Assembly: GCF_002174305.1 (NCBI RefSeq)
Contig: NZ_MIJB01000005.1
Location: 62,001 to 126,000 of the forward strand
From: Aeromicrobium sp. PE09-221
Lineage (GTDB): Bacteria > Actinomycetota > Actinomycetes > Propionibacteriales > Nocardioidaceae
Direction of reading: 5' to 3'
Length of the DNA: 64,000 nucleotides
Positions 7,871-16,454 of the stretch are shown one piece after another (the first letter of the stretch is position 1; each line of letters starts with the position of its first letter). The notes beneath the pieces were generated by a model. The model saw only the letters and a program-made list of their open reading frames with translations, ran no database searches and had not been told where the DNA came from. The position numbers and the translations under genes are program-made.

Positions 7871-9374
7871 GCGCGGCCTGCTCCTTCTCCACGGCCGAGT
7901 AGTCCGGCTTCGGGTCCTGCTTGAACACGAAGGTCACGATCGCATACAGCGCCGAGCCGACCACCATCGCGATCACCACCCCGATATTGCTCGCGCCGAG
8001 CACGCCGTCTCGCTGCTCCTGGGTGAGCAGGAAGCCTACGACGCGGGCGATGTACGGATCACCGGAGGTCACGAGGCCGAGACCGAGGACGGTCGCGACG
8101 ACAAGGGACATCAGCGCCGTCCAGCGTCCGGAGCGACCGCCCTGCCCCGCGGGCAGCGCCATGTCCACATTCCAGCCCATCCGGCGCTGCCGGATGAAGT
8201 CGACGAGCTGGATGCCGCCGAGCGTGCCCATCGCCACGGCGATCAGGGCGAGGAAGGCCTGGAAGGTCGCAAGGAAGGACGTGGAGACGAACAGCAGGTA
8301 GAACGCCCCGGCCGCGATGATGACGCCGTTGATGATCGTGATGACGACGCGGCTGCCGGGCACCCCCACCGCCATCAGAGCGAGGCCCGAGGAGTAGATG
8401 CCGGTCATCGCCGCGGAGATCAGCGAGATGACGATGACGATGCTGAACGGCACGAAGAACCAGGTCGGCAGCAGGACGGTCAGGGCGGCGATCGGGTCGA
8501 TCGCCGCCTGCCCCCCGAGGTCGGGATTGGAGCCCGCGAGCAGGATGCCGAGGATCAGCAGCACGGTCACCGGCAACGCGATACCGAGCGTGGTCCAGCC
8601 GATGACGCCGCGAGCCGGGGTGTCGCGCGGCAGATAGCGGGCGAAGTCACCGCCGTAGTTGAGCATGCCGAGCCCGACCATCGTCATGGCCATGACGATG
8701 CCGCCGATGAAGGCGAGGGCCGAGCCGGAGGGGTTGTCGCCGAGACGGTCCCAGTGGATGTGCGGGACGATCATCGCGATGAAGACCAGTGTCATGACCC
8801 CGGTGAGCGCCGCGATCCACTGCTCGGCCTTCATGATGACGGCGTGGCCGGCGACCGCGAACCACATCGTCAGCACCAGGACGATGACGAACCACACGAG
8901 GATCAGCCAGGAGACGGGTCGCCCCGCTTCCGTGGCGAACTGTTCCGGCCACAGCCGGGCGAAGATATTGGCACCGGTCGTGGAGGCCAGCGTGATGATG
9001 GTGACCTTCCAGCCGATATTGGACAGATAGGCGAAGAAGGCCGGGATCTTGTTGCCCTCGTAGCCGAAGGCGAAACGGGTCTGCGTGAGCGTCGGCAGCC
9101 CGGTACGCGGTCCGCCGACCGACAGGATGCCCACGAGGAAGGCCGAACCGGCATAGCCGATGGTGCCGGCGATGATGGCCTGCACCGGGCTGAGGCCGAG
9201 ACCGAACACGTAGATGCCGTAGCCGATGCCCATGATGGAGACATTCCAGGCGAACCACACGGCGAAGAGTCCCGCCGACTTCCCTCGGCGTTCCTCGAGC
9301 GGCACCGGGTTGACGCCGTTGAGCTCAGGACCCTTCTGGGCGGCGACCGGCCGCTCGTGAGCTTCATTCGACAT
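7863..9374 (-). CDS. NCS1-family permease (purine/cytosine permease-like)
   Basis: A 503-residue protein with about twelve transmembrane helices. NCS1 hallmarks include WFAWNVSIMGIGYG in helix 1 and GLPTLTQTRFAFGYEGNKIPAFFAYLSNIGW around helix 3. NCS1 proteins import nucleobases, nucleosides, hydantoins or related small rings by cation symport. Here it sits between ribokinase and a glycoside hydrolase, not with base-catabolism genes. The cargo is therefore more likely a nucleoside or other small N-containing glycoside than a free base (inference). ATG 9372-9374 is preceded by GGAGGA at about 10 nt. Confidence 0.87.
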   Translation of the reverse strand: MSNEAHERPVAAQKGPELNGVNPVPLEERRGKSAGLFAVWFAWNVSIMGIGYGIYVFGLGLSPVQAIIAGTIGYAGSAFLVGILSVGGPRTGLPTLTQTRFAFGYEGNKIPAFFAYLSNIGWKVTIITLASTTGANIFARLWPEQFATEAGRPVSWLILVWFVIVLVLTMWFAVAGHAVIMKAEQWIAALTGVMTLVFIAMIVPHIHWDRLGDNPSGSALAFIGGIVMAMTMVGLGMLNYGGDFARYLPRDTPARGVIGWTTLGIALPVTVLLILGILLAGSNPDLGGQAAIDPIAALTVLLPTWFFVPFSIVIVISLISAAMTGIYSSGLALMAVGVPGSRVVITIINGVIIAAGAFYLLFVSTSFLATFQAFLALIAVAMGTLGGIQLVDFIRQRRMGWNVDMALPAGQGGRSGRWTALMSLVVATVLGLGLVTSGDPYIARVVGFLLTQEQRDGVLGASNIGVVIAMVVGSALYAIVTFVFKQDPKPDYSAVEKEQAARA

Positions 9375-9437
9375 GCTGTGTTCCTCCGTTGTTCCGGCGC
9401 GACGCCCTCGGCGCGCCCTGACTGTGAGCGGCGTCGG

Positions 9438-10349
9438 TCAGACCGGGATCGGTCCGAGCCGGACGAGGTCCTCGTCGACGCGGAAGGCGCCCTGCGCACC
9501 GCGGTAGCCGACCGCGATGCTGGCGGCACGGACGGCCCACGCCACCGAGTCGGCGAAGGACGCGCCGTTGCCGAGCGCGACACCCAGGGCCCCGCAGAAA
9601 GTATCTCCCGAGCCCACGGTGTCGACAGCGGTCACCGTCGGGGCGGCGATGTGCACGATCTCGCCCTCCGACCTGGCCAACGCGCCGTCGGCGCCGAGGG
9701 TCACACAGGCCTCGATATGTTCGGGCAGCCGGGCGAGCAGCACACGGCAGTCGTCGACCGATCCCGGCTCTGGCGCATCGAGCAGTGCCGCGAGCTCATG
9801 CTGGTTCGGCGCGAGGACATCGACGGTGTCGAGCAGCTCGCGAGCGATCGGACGCGAGGGGGCGGGGTTGAGCACCACCGTTCCACCCTCGTCCTTCGCG
9901 CGCCGGGCGGCCTCGGTCACCACATCCACCGGGATCTCCTGCTGGAGCAGCAGCACACCCCCGGGTCCATCGAGCAGGGCGGCCGGCAGATGGCCGGGGG
10001 TGAGGCGGGCGTTGGCACCGGGGCTGACGACGATCATGTTCTCGGCGGCATCGTCGATGAGGATGAGCGCGGCGCCCGTGGGGACGCCGTCGAGGGTGAC
10101 GAGACCGGCGACGTCCACCTCCGCCTCGACGAGCTCGGAGCGGACATCGGTGCCATCGGCGCCGATGGCACCGACGAAGCGGGTCACGGCACCGAGCCGG
10201 GCGGCGGCGACCGCCTGGTTGGCTCCCTTGCCGCCCAGGGTCTGCGCGAGGTCCCCGCCGAGCAAGGTCTCACCGGGCCGCGGGAACTGCGAGACGGCGA
10301 CGGTCGCGTCTCTGTTCACCGAGCCCACGACGGTGACCTGCGGGCGCAT
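9438..10349 (-). CDS. rbsK: Ribokinase, PfkB family
   Basis: A 303-residue sugar kinase. The N-terminal signature GGKGANQAVAAARLG is ribokinase-specific, and the C-terminal PfkB motif has VDTVGSGDTFCGALGVAL with its catalytic aspartate. It phosphorylates ribose or a related pentose with ATP in the cytoplasm. The start is ATG 10347-10349, giving the standard MRPQVTVVGSVNRD N-terminus; an upstream in-frame start at 10397 would place unconserved residues over the operator. It is the first gene of the leftward operon and diverges from the LacI gene, whose candidate operators lie just upstream of its start. Confidence 0.9.
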   Translation of the reverse strand: MRPQVTVVGSVNRDATVAVSQFPRPGETLLGGDLAQTLGGKGANQAVAAARLGAVTRFVGAIGADGTDVRSELVEAEVDVAGLVTLDGVPTGAALILIDDAAENMIVVSPGANARLTPGHLPAALLDGPGGVLLLQQEIPVDVVTEAARRAKDEGGTVVLNPAPSRPIARELLDTVDVLAPNQHELAALLDAPEPGSVDDCRVLLARLPEHIEACVTLGADGALARSEGEIVHIAAPTVTAVDTVGSGDTFCGALGVALGNGASFADSVAWAVRAASIAVGYRGAQGAFRVDEDLVRLGPIPV

Positions 10350-10364
10350 CAGTGGCTCCCATCT

Positions 10365-10394
10365 GGGAGATCGTTCTCCCGGTAATCGATTTCC
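10365..10394. promoter_or_regulatory. Two adjacent LacI-type operators between ribokinase and lacI-family genes
   Basis: GGGAGATCGTTCTCCC (10365-10380) has perfect 6-bp arms around TCGT. GGTAATCGATTTCC (10381-10394) has an AATCGATT core. Both are CG-centred inverted repeats, the hallmark of LacI/GalR operators, with centres 15 bp apart. They lie 16 bp upstream of the ribokinase start, where a bound repressor would block transcription of the operon. Confidence 0.6.
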
Positions 10395-10492
10395 CAATGG
10401 TGACCCACGTCGCTTTCGCCGTCAACCCCGGGTGTCGAGGCGGGAGCCTTGCGATAGCCTCAGGACCCATCCATCGATGAGAGGAAGACCCC

Positions 10493-11497
10493 GTGAACAG
10501 GCATCGCGTCCGCCTCATCGACGTGGCCGAGGCCGCGGGCGTGTCCCGGGCGACCGCCTCACGGGTGCTCTCGGGATCTCCCCGCCATGTCGATCCGGTC
10601 CTCGCCGAACGGGTCTGGACGGTCGCCCGCAGGATCGGCTACCGTCCGCACCTCTCGGCGCGTGCCCTCCGGACCGGTCAGACCGGCACCATCGGCATCG
10701 TCGTCCCGACGCTCGCCAATCCGTACTTCGTCGCGCTGGCCGAGGCCTTCGCGAGCGAGGCACGCGACCTCGGCGCCGACCTCCTCATCGCCGACTCCCG
10801 CAACGACATCGAATCCGAGATGACGCATCTGCGCCGTCTCGCCGACGGCCGGGTCGATGCCATCGCCATCGTCCCGGTCTCCTATGAGGACTCCGGTGCC
10901 GCCCTCGCCGAGGCACTCGATGCCGTGCCGATCGTGCAGGTGGACCGCCGCACCCGAGACGGCAGCACCGCGGCGATCGTCCTCGACAATGTCGCGGGGA
11001 TCAGGCTGCTCATCGACCACCTACACTCAGTGGGCCGCGAGCGCATCGCCTATGTGGGCGCGGAGACCGCGTCCTCCTCCGGGGCCGAGCGGCTCGCGGC
11101 CTTCGGCGATCTCGCCGGCACCGGGTCCCCCACCACCGTCGTCTCGGAGTTCTCGACCTCTGCAGGACGGGAGGCCGCACGGCACCTGCTCGACTCGGCC
11201 GCGGATATCGACGCGATCATCTGCGGGGCGGACGTGCTCGCCGTCGGACTGCACTCGACACTCCAGCGCAGCGGCGTCTCGCTGCCCGGCGATATCGCCC
11301 TGGTCAGCTTCGACGACTCCGAGCTGCTCGAACTGACCGATCCGCCGATCACCTCGCTGTCACCCCCCGTGGGGGAGATCGCGCGGCGCACGACGGAGCT
11401 GCTGATGGGCGAGGGCGACGACTGGCGCGAACCCTCCGTCGAGCGACTCGAGCCCGGGATCGTCACCCGTGAGTCCACCCGCCAGATCGATCCGTGA
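10493..11497 (+). CDS. LacI-family transcriptional regulator
   Basis: A 334-residue repressor. The N-terminal HTH reads RLIDVAEAAGVSRATASRVLSG with the hinge following near residue 50. The rest is a periplasmic-binding-protein-like effector domain (IGIVVPTLANPYFVALAEAF; DDSELLELTDPPITSL near the end). The start is GTG 10493 with a GAGAGGAAG ribosome site. It is transcribed divergently from the ribokinase-permease-hydrolase-mutarotase operon and most likely represses it until the sugar or its phosphate binds. GATAGCCT about 40 nt upstream is a fair -10. Confidence 0.92.
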   Translation: MNRHRVRLIDVAEAAGVSRATASRVLSGSPRHVDPVLAERVWTVARRIGYRPHLSARALRTGQTGTIGIVVPTLANPYFVALAEAFASEARDLGADLLIADSRNDIESEMTHLRRLADGRVDAIAIVPVSYEDSGAALAEALDAVPIVQVDRRTRDGSTAAIVLDNVAGIRLLIDHLHSVGRERIAYVGAETASSSGAERLAAFGDLAGTGSPTTVVSEFSTSAGREAARHLLDSAADIDAIICGADVLAVGLHSTLQRSGVSLPGDIALVSFDDSELLELTDPPITSLSPPVGEIARRTTELLMGEGDDWREPSVERLEPGIVTRESTRQIDP

Positions 11498-11580
11498 CCT
11501 CAGGAACCGCGTTGCGCTCCGTCGAGCAGGGGCCTGGTGGACTGCTATCTGAATATCGCCCGCATGACCGTCGGGCTGCC

Positions 11581-12966
11581 TCACTGACGCCAGCGCGACC
11601 GGGCCCAGACCGCGACGAGTCCGGCGGCGACCACCAGGATCGCCGCCGCATCCCATCCCTCGGCCTGGGAGACCGTGGTGCCGCCGACGAGCAGGGCGAC
11701 GAGCACCGCGTCCGCGAGCCAGAGCAGGCGACCGGCCGACGAGATCTCACCCACCGGGGTCATCACCGGGGTGAGCAGTTCGAGGGGCATGTGCCCCTTG
11801 AACACCGACAGCGCCCGACAGGCGACGACCAGCAAGGCGAGCGCGACGGCCACATGCGGCGAGCCGCCGAGGATCGCCGCGCACCCCATGACGACGGTCA
11901 GCAGCACCGTCGGCACCACGAGGTGCTGGAGAGCGGCAGCCGCGGGTCCGACTCCAAAAGCGGAGGGGCGCTCCCGGTCGAAGGCATGGAACCGAAGACC
12001 GTCGCTGAGGAAGCACGCGCCGATATAGGCGACCGTCACCGAGATCAGGGCGATCAGCGGCGTGACGGCCTCCTGGGCGACTGGCACCAGGAGCCCCGAC
12101 CCGGCCGCGGCGAGGAGACCGGTGACCGTCCGCCCGGGCGCCCGTCCGAGACCGATCAGGTCGCGGCGCACGAACGGCGGTGCTGCGAAAGCGGGCCGCC
12201 AGTGACGGCCGAGGTGCGTGGGTGCCCGCAGCACGGCGGCGGCCGAGGCCAGATCGGCCGTCGTCGCGAAGACCTCGACCCGGCTCCATCGGACGGCTTG
12301 TGCGCGCAGTCGGCTCGGACGGATGGCCGACAACGCACGCTGCACGGCCGCCATGGTCGAGAGGGCGATCGGCAGCACCAGCAGCGGCCACCACGCCTGG
12401 TCTCCGTCGAGTGAACGCCACGCATCCGTCCACGCGAGACCGGCACCGGCCGAGAGCAGAACGAGCAGGGCCGTGGTCTTCCATCGACGCGCCTGGCCGC
12501 TGAGCCAGGTGACCGCGAGCAGCACACCGATACCGAGCGCGACGGCCAGCACCGTCGCAAGTCCGACCGGATCGGGCCAGGTCGAACGCGAGACGACGGC
12601 CACCACGACCACGAACAGCACGGCGAGGACGGTGACCAGCAGGCTCCGCCACCAGGAGGGACGCAACCGGCTTGCCAAGGGGTCGGGGCCGGCGACGACC
12701 CATTCGGCGTACGGCGCCGAGACGGCGACGGGACCGCGCGTCCGGCCTGCCACTGCCACCCCGATCGCAGCGAACACGGCGACGATCGCGGCCGTCCACC
12801 ACGGCGGCGACCACTGGGCCGCCGGAGCGATCTGCTGGGTACTCCACCGCGCCAGAGGGAGGACGAAGACGAGCACGAAGAGGACCATCGTGTAGATGTC
12901 CGTCGCTCGGTCGGCGGAACGCGGTCGCGCACGGAGCTCCTTGAGCAGCAGATCCGGTGCGCTCAC
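11581..12966 (-). CDS. ABC exporter membrane protein (uncharacterised)
   Basis: A 461-residue protein with about ten to twelve hydrophobic segments and a polar N-terminus (LLLKELRARPRSADRATDIYT). No named family is recognised with certainty; the fold resembles large actinobacterial ABC-2 type exporters. It overlaps the upstream ATPase gene by ATGA, so the two form one transporter. Nothing indicates the substrate. Confidence 0.72.
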   Translation of the reverse strand: MSAPDLLLKELRARPRSADRATDIYTMVLFVLVFVLPLARWSTQQIAPAAQWSPPWWTAAIVAVFAAIGVAVAGRTRGPVAVSAPYAEWVVAGPDPLASRLRPSWWRSLLVTVLAVLFVVVVAVVSRSTWPDPVGLATVLAVALGIGVLLAVTWLSGQARRWKTTALLVLLSAGAGLAWTDAWRSLDGDQAWWPLLVLPIALSTMAAVQRALSAIRPSRLRAQAVRWSRVEVFATTADLASAAAVLRAPTHLGRHWRPAFAAPPFVRRDLIGLGRAPGRTVTGLLAAAGSGLLVPVAQEAVTPLIALISVTVAYIGACFLSDGLRFHAFDRERPSAFGVGPAAAALQHLVVPTVLLTVVMGCAAILGGSPHVAVALALLVVACRALSVFKGHMPLELLTPVMTPVGEISSAGRLLWLADAVLVALLVGGTTVSQAEGWDAAAILVVAAGLVAVWARSRWRQ

Positions 12967-13592
12967 AGGCTGACCCGACGATGCGCGAGACGCGCGACGA
13001 GATCGTGGTCATGGCAGGCCATCACCACGGAGCGGCCCTCGGCGAGCACCCCCTCGATCGCCGCCGCCAGCAGATCCTTGCGGTCGGCATCCAGCCGCTG
13101 CTCCGGCTCGTCGAGCAGGATCACCCGAGATGGCCGGGCGAACACGAGGGCGAGGCTGAACAGCTGCTGTTGCCCCGAGGACAGCTCGTGGACGAAGCGA
13201 TCGCGCAGGCCTTCGATGCCGAATCGCGCGAGGTCGGTATCGACCTCGCCGCTCAGACTCCAGGTGGCATGCACCAGCTGGAGGTGATCGCCCACCGTGA
13301 GATCGGGGTACAGCGCCGGCACGCCGATGAGGGCTCCAAGGGCGGAGCGGACCACGTCGGAACGCTCGTCGACCGGCTCGTCGTCGAGCAGCACACTGCC
13401 CGCGCTCGGGGCGAGTCGGCCGGTGAGGAGGCGCAGCAGAGTGGTCTTGCCCGATCCATTGGGACCCGTCAGCGCCACGCACTCCCCCGCGGAGACGGTG
13501 ATGTCCGTCGGCGCGACGAGGGGCTGATCGTCGATGCTCGCCGTGATTCCCTCAGCGGCGAGCACAGGTCGGGTGTCAACGGTGTCGGCCAT
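12963..13592 (-). CDS. ABC transporter ATP-binding protein
   Basis: A 209-residue ATPase with Walker A LTGPNGSGKTT near residue 38, a variant signature LSSGQQQLFSLAL near 137, and Walker B VILLDEPEQRLDA near 157. The signature has serine in place of the usual second glycine, as in some heme- or lantibiotic-type exporters. It pairs with the overlapping membrane protein gene downstream. TAGGGT lies 8 nt before the ATG, and a DnaA-box-like TTGTCCACA is just upstream. The cargo is unknown. Confidence 0.87.
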   Translation of the reverse strand: MADTVDTRPVLAAEGITASIDDQPLVAPTDITVSAGECVALTGPNGSGKTTLLRLLTGRLAPSAGSVLLDDEPVDERSDVVRSALGALIGVPALYPDLTVGDHLQLVHATWSLSGEVDTDLARFGIEGLRDRFVHELSSGQQQLFSLALVFARPSRVILLDEPEQRLDADRKDLLAAAIEGVLAEGRSVVMACHDHDLVARLAHRRVSL

Positions 13593-13600
13593 CGTCGTTC

Positions 13601-13606
13601 ACCCTA
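13601..13606 (-). promoter_or_regulatory. -10 element (TAGGGT), leaderless-type promoter of the ABC ATPase gene
   Basis: TAGGGT ends 8 nt before the ATG at 13590-13592. There is no room for a ribosome-binding site between them. Confidence 0.45.
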
Positions 13607-13690
13607 TCGAGTTGTCCACAGGCCGCGGCCGAGTGGCTGGACGAGAACCGGAGGCCGCTGTTCGATGATGGCTATGACGAAGGAGCGATC

Positions 13691-13696
13691 TATGCT
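13691..13696 (+). promoter_or_regulatory. -10 element (TATGCT), leaderless promoter of the Uma2 gene
   Basis: TATGCT, 7 nt, then ATG 13704. The spacing identifies 13704 as the start rather than the in-frame ATGs upstream. Confidence 0.55.
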
Positions 13697-13703
13697 GAGT
13701 GCC

Positions 13704-14258
13704 ATGGCGACCATCGAGGCGCATGGGCTGCCGCACGGCAGGTCCCTGACCCGCGACGATCTGGACGCGATGCCCGATGATGGGCATCGCTACGAGCTCG
13801 TCGACGGGGTGCTCGTCGTGAGCCCCGCACCACGGCGCAATCACCAGCGCGCGGCAGCACAGCTGTTCCGCGCTTTGGATCGCGTGGTGCCCGAGCAGTG
13901 GGAGCTGTTCTTCGCGCCATTCGACGTGGTCCTCGCGGGAGACACCGTGCTCCAGCCCGATCTTCTGGTCGCCGACCGCGACGCTTTCACCGAACGCGAT
14001 CTTCCAGGCCCACCGTTACTGACCGTCGAGGTGCTCTCGCCGTCGACGCGCAGTTTCGATCTGCTGCTGAAGAAGGATCGTCTCGAGCGGGCGGGGTGCG
14101 CCCACTACTGGGTGGTCGATCCCGACGAGCCGTCGATCCTGGCCTGGTCCCTCACTGATGGCGTCTATCGCGAGGTGGCACGTGCGGCCGGGACCGATTC
14201 CTTCGTGGTCACGGCTCCCCTCGCCGTCACGATCGTCCCCGCCGACCTCGTCCGCTGA
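13704..14258 (+). CDS. Uma2-family (DUF820) restriction-endonuclease-fold protein
   Basis: A 184-residue protein with the DUF820/Uma2 pattern: YELVDGVLVVSPAPRRNHQRA, then VLQPDLLVADRD, LTVEVLSPSTRSFDLLLKKDRLERAGCAHYWVVDPD. The D, E and K residues of these three segments form the PD-(D/E)XK nuclease core. The cellular role of Uma2 proteins is not settled. It stands alone, 7 nt from the convergent recQ-like gene. The frame stays open far upstream, but the TATGCT-N7-ATG promoter fixes the start. Confidence 0.85.
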   Translation: MATIEAHGLPHGRSLTRDDLDAMPDDGHRYELVDGVLVVSPAPRRNHQRAAAQLFRALDRVVPEQWELFFAPFDVVLAGDTVLQPDLLVADRDAFTERDLPGPPLLTVEVLSPSTRSFDLLLKKDRLERAGCAHYWVVDPDEPSILAWSLTDGVYREVARAAGTDSFVVTAPLAVTIVPADLVR

Positions 14259-14265
14259 CGAGCCA

Positions 14266-16356
14266 TCAGCCCACCGAGGCCAGCGCGAAGGGCAACACGG
14301 ACGGGGCGCCGACGGCGCGCAGTGCCCGGGCGGCGACGGTAAAGGTCCAGCGGCTGTCGACGAGATCGTCCACCAGCAGGATCGGACCGGGCGCACCGGA
14401 CACCGCTCCAGCCAGCTCGGTGCCCACCGAGAACCGCCCCCAGACCGAGGCCAGCCGGAACGCGCTGTTGCCGCCAGGACCGACCACCGGCACCGCCGGG
14501 TCGACCTCGAGCGCACCGAGCAATGGGAGCCGACCCCGCTCGGCGATGAGCTGGGCCGTGGACGCGACCAGCTGCGGCCGGGTGACCGAGGGCATCGCGA
14601 CGACGCCGACCGGGCGCTGCTGCCACGGCCAGTCGCGCAGGGTGGCGATGACCCCCTCGGCCAGTCGTTCGTCCATCGGGGCATCGGAGGCCCCGGCGGC
14701 GAACACCTCGCGCAACACGCCACCCCAGCCGAGATCCGTGAGGCGGGCGATGGCCCGGCCAGGCTCGTGCCGTTCCTCGACCGCGATCCGCCCACGGACG
14801 TCGATCCCCCGGCGATCGGCGCCGGTGGGCCACTGGCCCCGGGGATCGATGGGCACGCCCACCCGCCGCAGCTGGCAGGCCGCCTGCTCGGCCGCGCCGC
14901 CAGGCACCTCCGTGGGATACCAGGCACCCGCACACACATCGCAGCGACCGCACGGTTTCGCGGTGGGGTCGTCGAGGTCCTGCTGCAGGATCTCCATCCG
15001 GCACCGCTCACCCCGCTCGTAGGCCAGCATGGACTGCTGCTCGACCACCCGCGCCTGCTCGATCCGTGCGTAACGCTCGGAGTCGTACTCCCACGTGGCG
15101 CCGGTGGCGACCCACCCTCCGCGGACCCGCCGCACCGCACCATCGACGTCGAGCACCTTCAGCAGAAGCTCGAGCTGAGTACGCCGGATATCGACGAGTG
15201 CCTCGAGGGCGGGGGTCGACAACGGCTCGGGCCCGAGTTCGCCCAGCACCGCGCCGACCCGCTCAGGATTGGGCATCGAGACAGTGGCGAAGTACCGCCA
15301 GATGTCCGGATCCTCCGGGCCCGGGAGCAGCAGGACATCGGCGTGCTCGGTCGCGCGGCCCGCGCGGCCGACCTGCTGGTAGTAGGCGACGGGTGACGAC
15401 GGCGCACCCACATGCACGACGAAACCGAGATCGGGCTTGTCGAAGCCCATGCCCAGGGCGCTGGTGGCCACGAGCGCCTTGACCTCATTGGCCTTGAGCG
15501 CGCCCTCGAGGCGCTCACGTTCGTCGGGATCGGTGCGCCCCGTGTACGCCGCGACCTCATGACCGGCCTCAGCCAGCAGCCGAGCGGTGTCCTCCGCCGC
15601 GGAGACGGTGAGGGCGTAGACGATGCCGCTGCCCGGCAGCTCGCCCAGATGCGCGACGAGCCAGGCGAGCCGATCCCGGGCGCTCGGCAGCTGCAGGCAG
15701 CCCAAGCGCAGCGAGTCGCGGGCGAGCGATCCGCGCAGCGTCAGGACCCTTTCGCCGAGCTGGTCCGCGACATCGGCGACCACACGCGCATTGGCCGTGG
15801 CCGTGGTGGCGAGCACCGGCACATCACGTTGCAGATCGGCGAGGAGCGTGGCGATGCGTCGATAGTCCGGCCGGAAGTCGTGACCCCAGTCGGAGATGCA
15901 GTGCGCCTCGTCGATCACCAGAAGCCCCATCCGCGCGAGGAGATCGGGCAGCTGCTGCTCGCGGAACTCCGGATTGTTGAGCCGCTCGGGGGATACGAGC
16001 AGGACGTCGACGTCATCGGCGGCCAGACGGGCGTTGATGGACTCCCACTCATCGACCGTCGCCGAGTTGATCGCGGCCGCGCGCACCCCGGCACGTTCGG
16101 CCGCAGCGACCTGATCGCGCATCAGGGCCAGCAAGGGCGATACGAGCAGGGTGGGGCCCGCACCGCGTTCACGCAGCAGCGCTGTGGCCACGAAGTACAC
16201 CGCGGACTTGCCCCATCCGGTGCGCTGGACCACGAGAGCGCGACGGCGGTCGTCGACCAGCGCACTGACCGCCTCGAACTGACCCTCGTGGAAGACCGCA
16301 TCGTCTCGCCCGGTCAGCCGGCGCAACAGCTCGAGGGATCGCTCGTGGGTGCTCAT
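14266..16356 (-). CDS. recQ: RecQ-type ATP-dependent DNA helicase with a phosphoribosyltransferase-like C-terminal domain
   Basis: A 696-residue protein. The helicase core has Walker A QRTGWGKSA, the DEAH box VIDEAHCISDWGHDFRPDYRR, TTATAN motif III, and motif VI QQVGRAGR. A cysteine cluster (CRMEILQQ...CGRCDVC) forms the RecQ zinc-binding segment near residue 450. After it, in place of an HRDC domain, the last 150 residues end with ILLVDDLVDSRWTFTVAARALRAVGA, which is a PRPP-loop signature of type I phosphoribosyltransferases with the usual TG-T altered to SRWT. This domain order is known in Actinobacteria, but its role is unclear. The helicase unwinds DNA during recombination repair. The gene is convergent with the Uma2 gene. 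Confidence 0.9.
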   Translation of the reverse strand: MSTHERSLELLRRLTGRDDAVFHEGQFEAVSALVDDRRRALVVQRTGWGKSAVYFVATALLRERGAGPTLLVSPLLALMRDQVAAAERAGVRAAAINSATVDEWESINARLAADDVDVLLVSPERLNNPEFREQQLPDLLARMGLLVIDEAHCISDWGHDFRPDYRRIATLLADLQRDVPVLATTATANARVVADVADQLGERVLTLRGSLARDSLRLGCLQLPSARDRLAWLVAHLGELPGSGIVYALTVSAAEDTARLLAEAGHEVAAYTGRTDPDERERLEGALKANEVKALVATSALGMGFDKPDLGFVVHVGAPSSPVAYYQQVGRAGRATEHADVLLLPGPEDPDIWRYFATVSMPNPERVGAVLGELGPEPLSTPALEALVDIRRTQLELLLKVLDVDGAVRRVRGGWVATGATWEYDSERYARIEQARVVEQQSMLAYERGERCRMEILQQDLDDPTAKPCGRCDVCAGAWYPTEVPGGAAEQAACQLRRVGVPIDPRGQWPTGADRRGIDVRGRIAVEERHEPGRAIARLTDLGWGGVLREVFAAGASDAPMDERLAEGVIATLRDWPWQQRPVGVVAMPSVTRPQLVASTAQLIAERGRLPLLGALEVDPAVPVVGPGGNSAFRLASVWGRFSVGTELAGAVSGAPGPILLVDDLVDSRWTFTVAARALRAVGAPSVLPFALASVG

Positions 16357-16441
16357 GCCCCGATCGTGTCAGGTCGCGCCGACAGGGTGGCCGGATGTCC
16401 ACAGGCTCCCTTCCCCGAGGGCATTCTCCGGTGCGTCGTCC

Positions 16442-16447
16442 TACCCT
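16442..16447 (+). promoter_or_regulatory. -10 element (TACCCT), leaderless promoter of the GAF/PP2C gene
   Basis: TACCCT, then 7 nt, then ATG 16455. This rejects a start at the in-frame ATG 16395, which lies upstream of the promoter. Confidence 0.5.
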
Positions 16448-16454
16448 GAGAGAC

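Noticed and set aside
5168-10385. Very long open frames on the plus strand opposite the hydrolase, permease and ribokinase genes
   Set aside because: They are antisense shadows of real genes in GC-rich DNA: R/G/A-rich composition, no family motifs, no ribosome sites.
11528-11586. A plus-strand string GLVDCYLNIARMTVGLPH before a stop
   Set aside because: It looks like a gene end, but no upstream part or family could be identified. It may be a degenerate remnant; not enough to call.
13612-13620. TTGTCCACA next to the ABC ATPase promoter as an origin element
   Set aside because: A single box, far from the dnaB cluster and without an AT-rich region. Single boxes occur by chance and for regulation.
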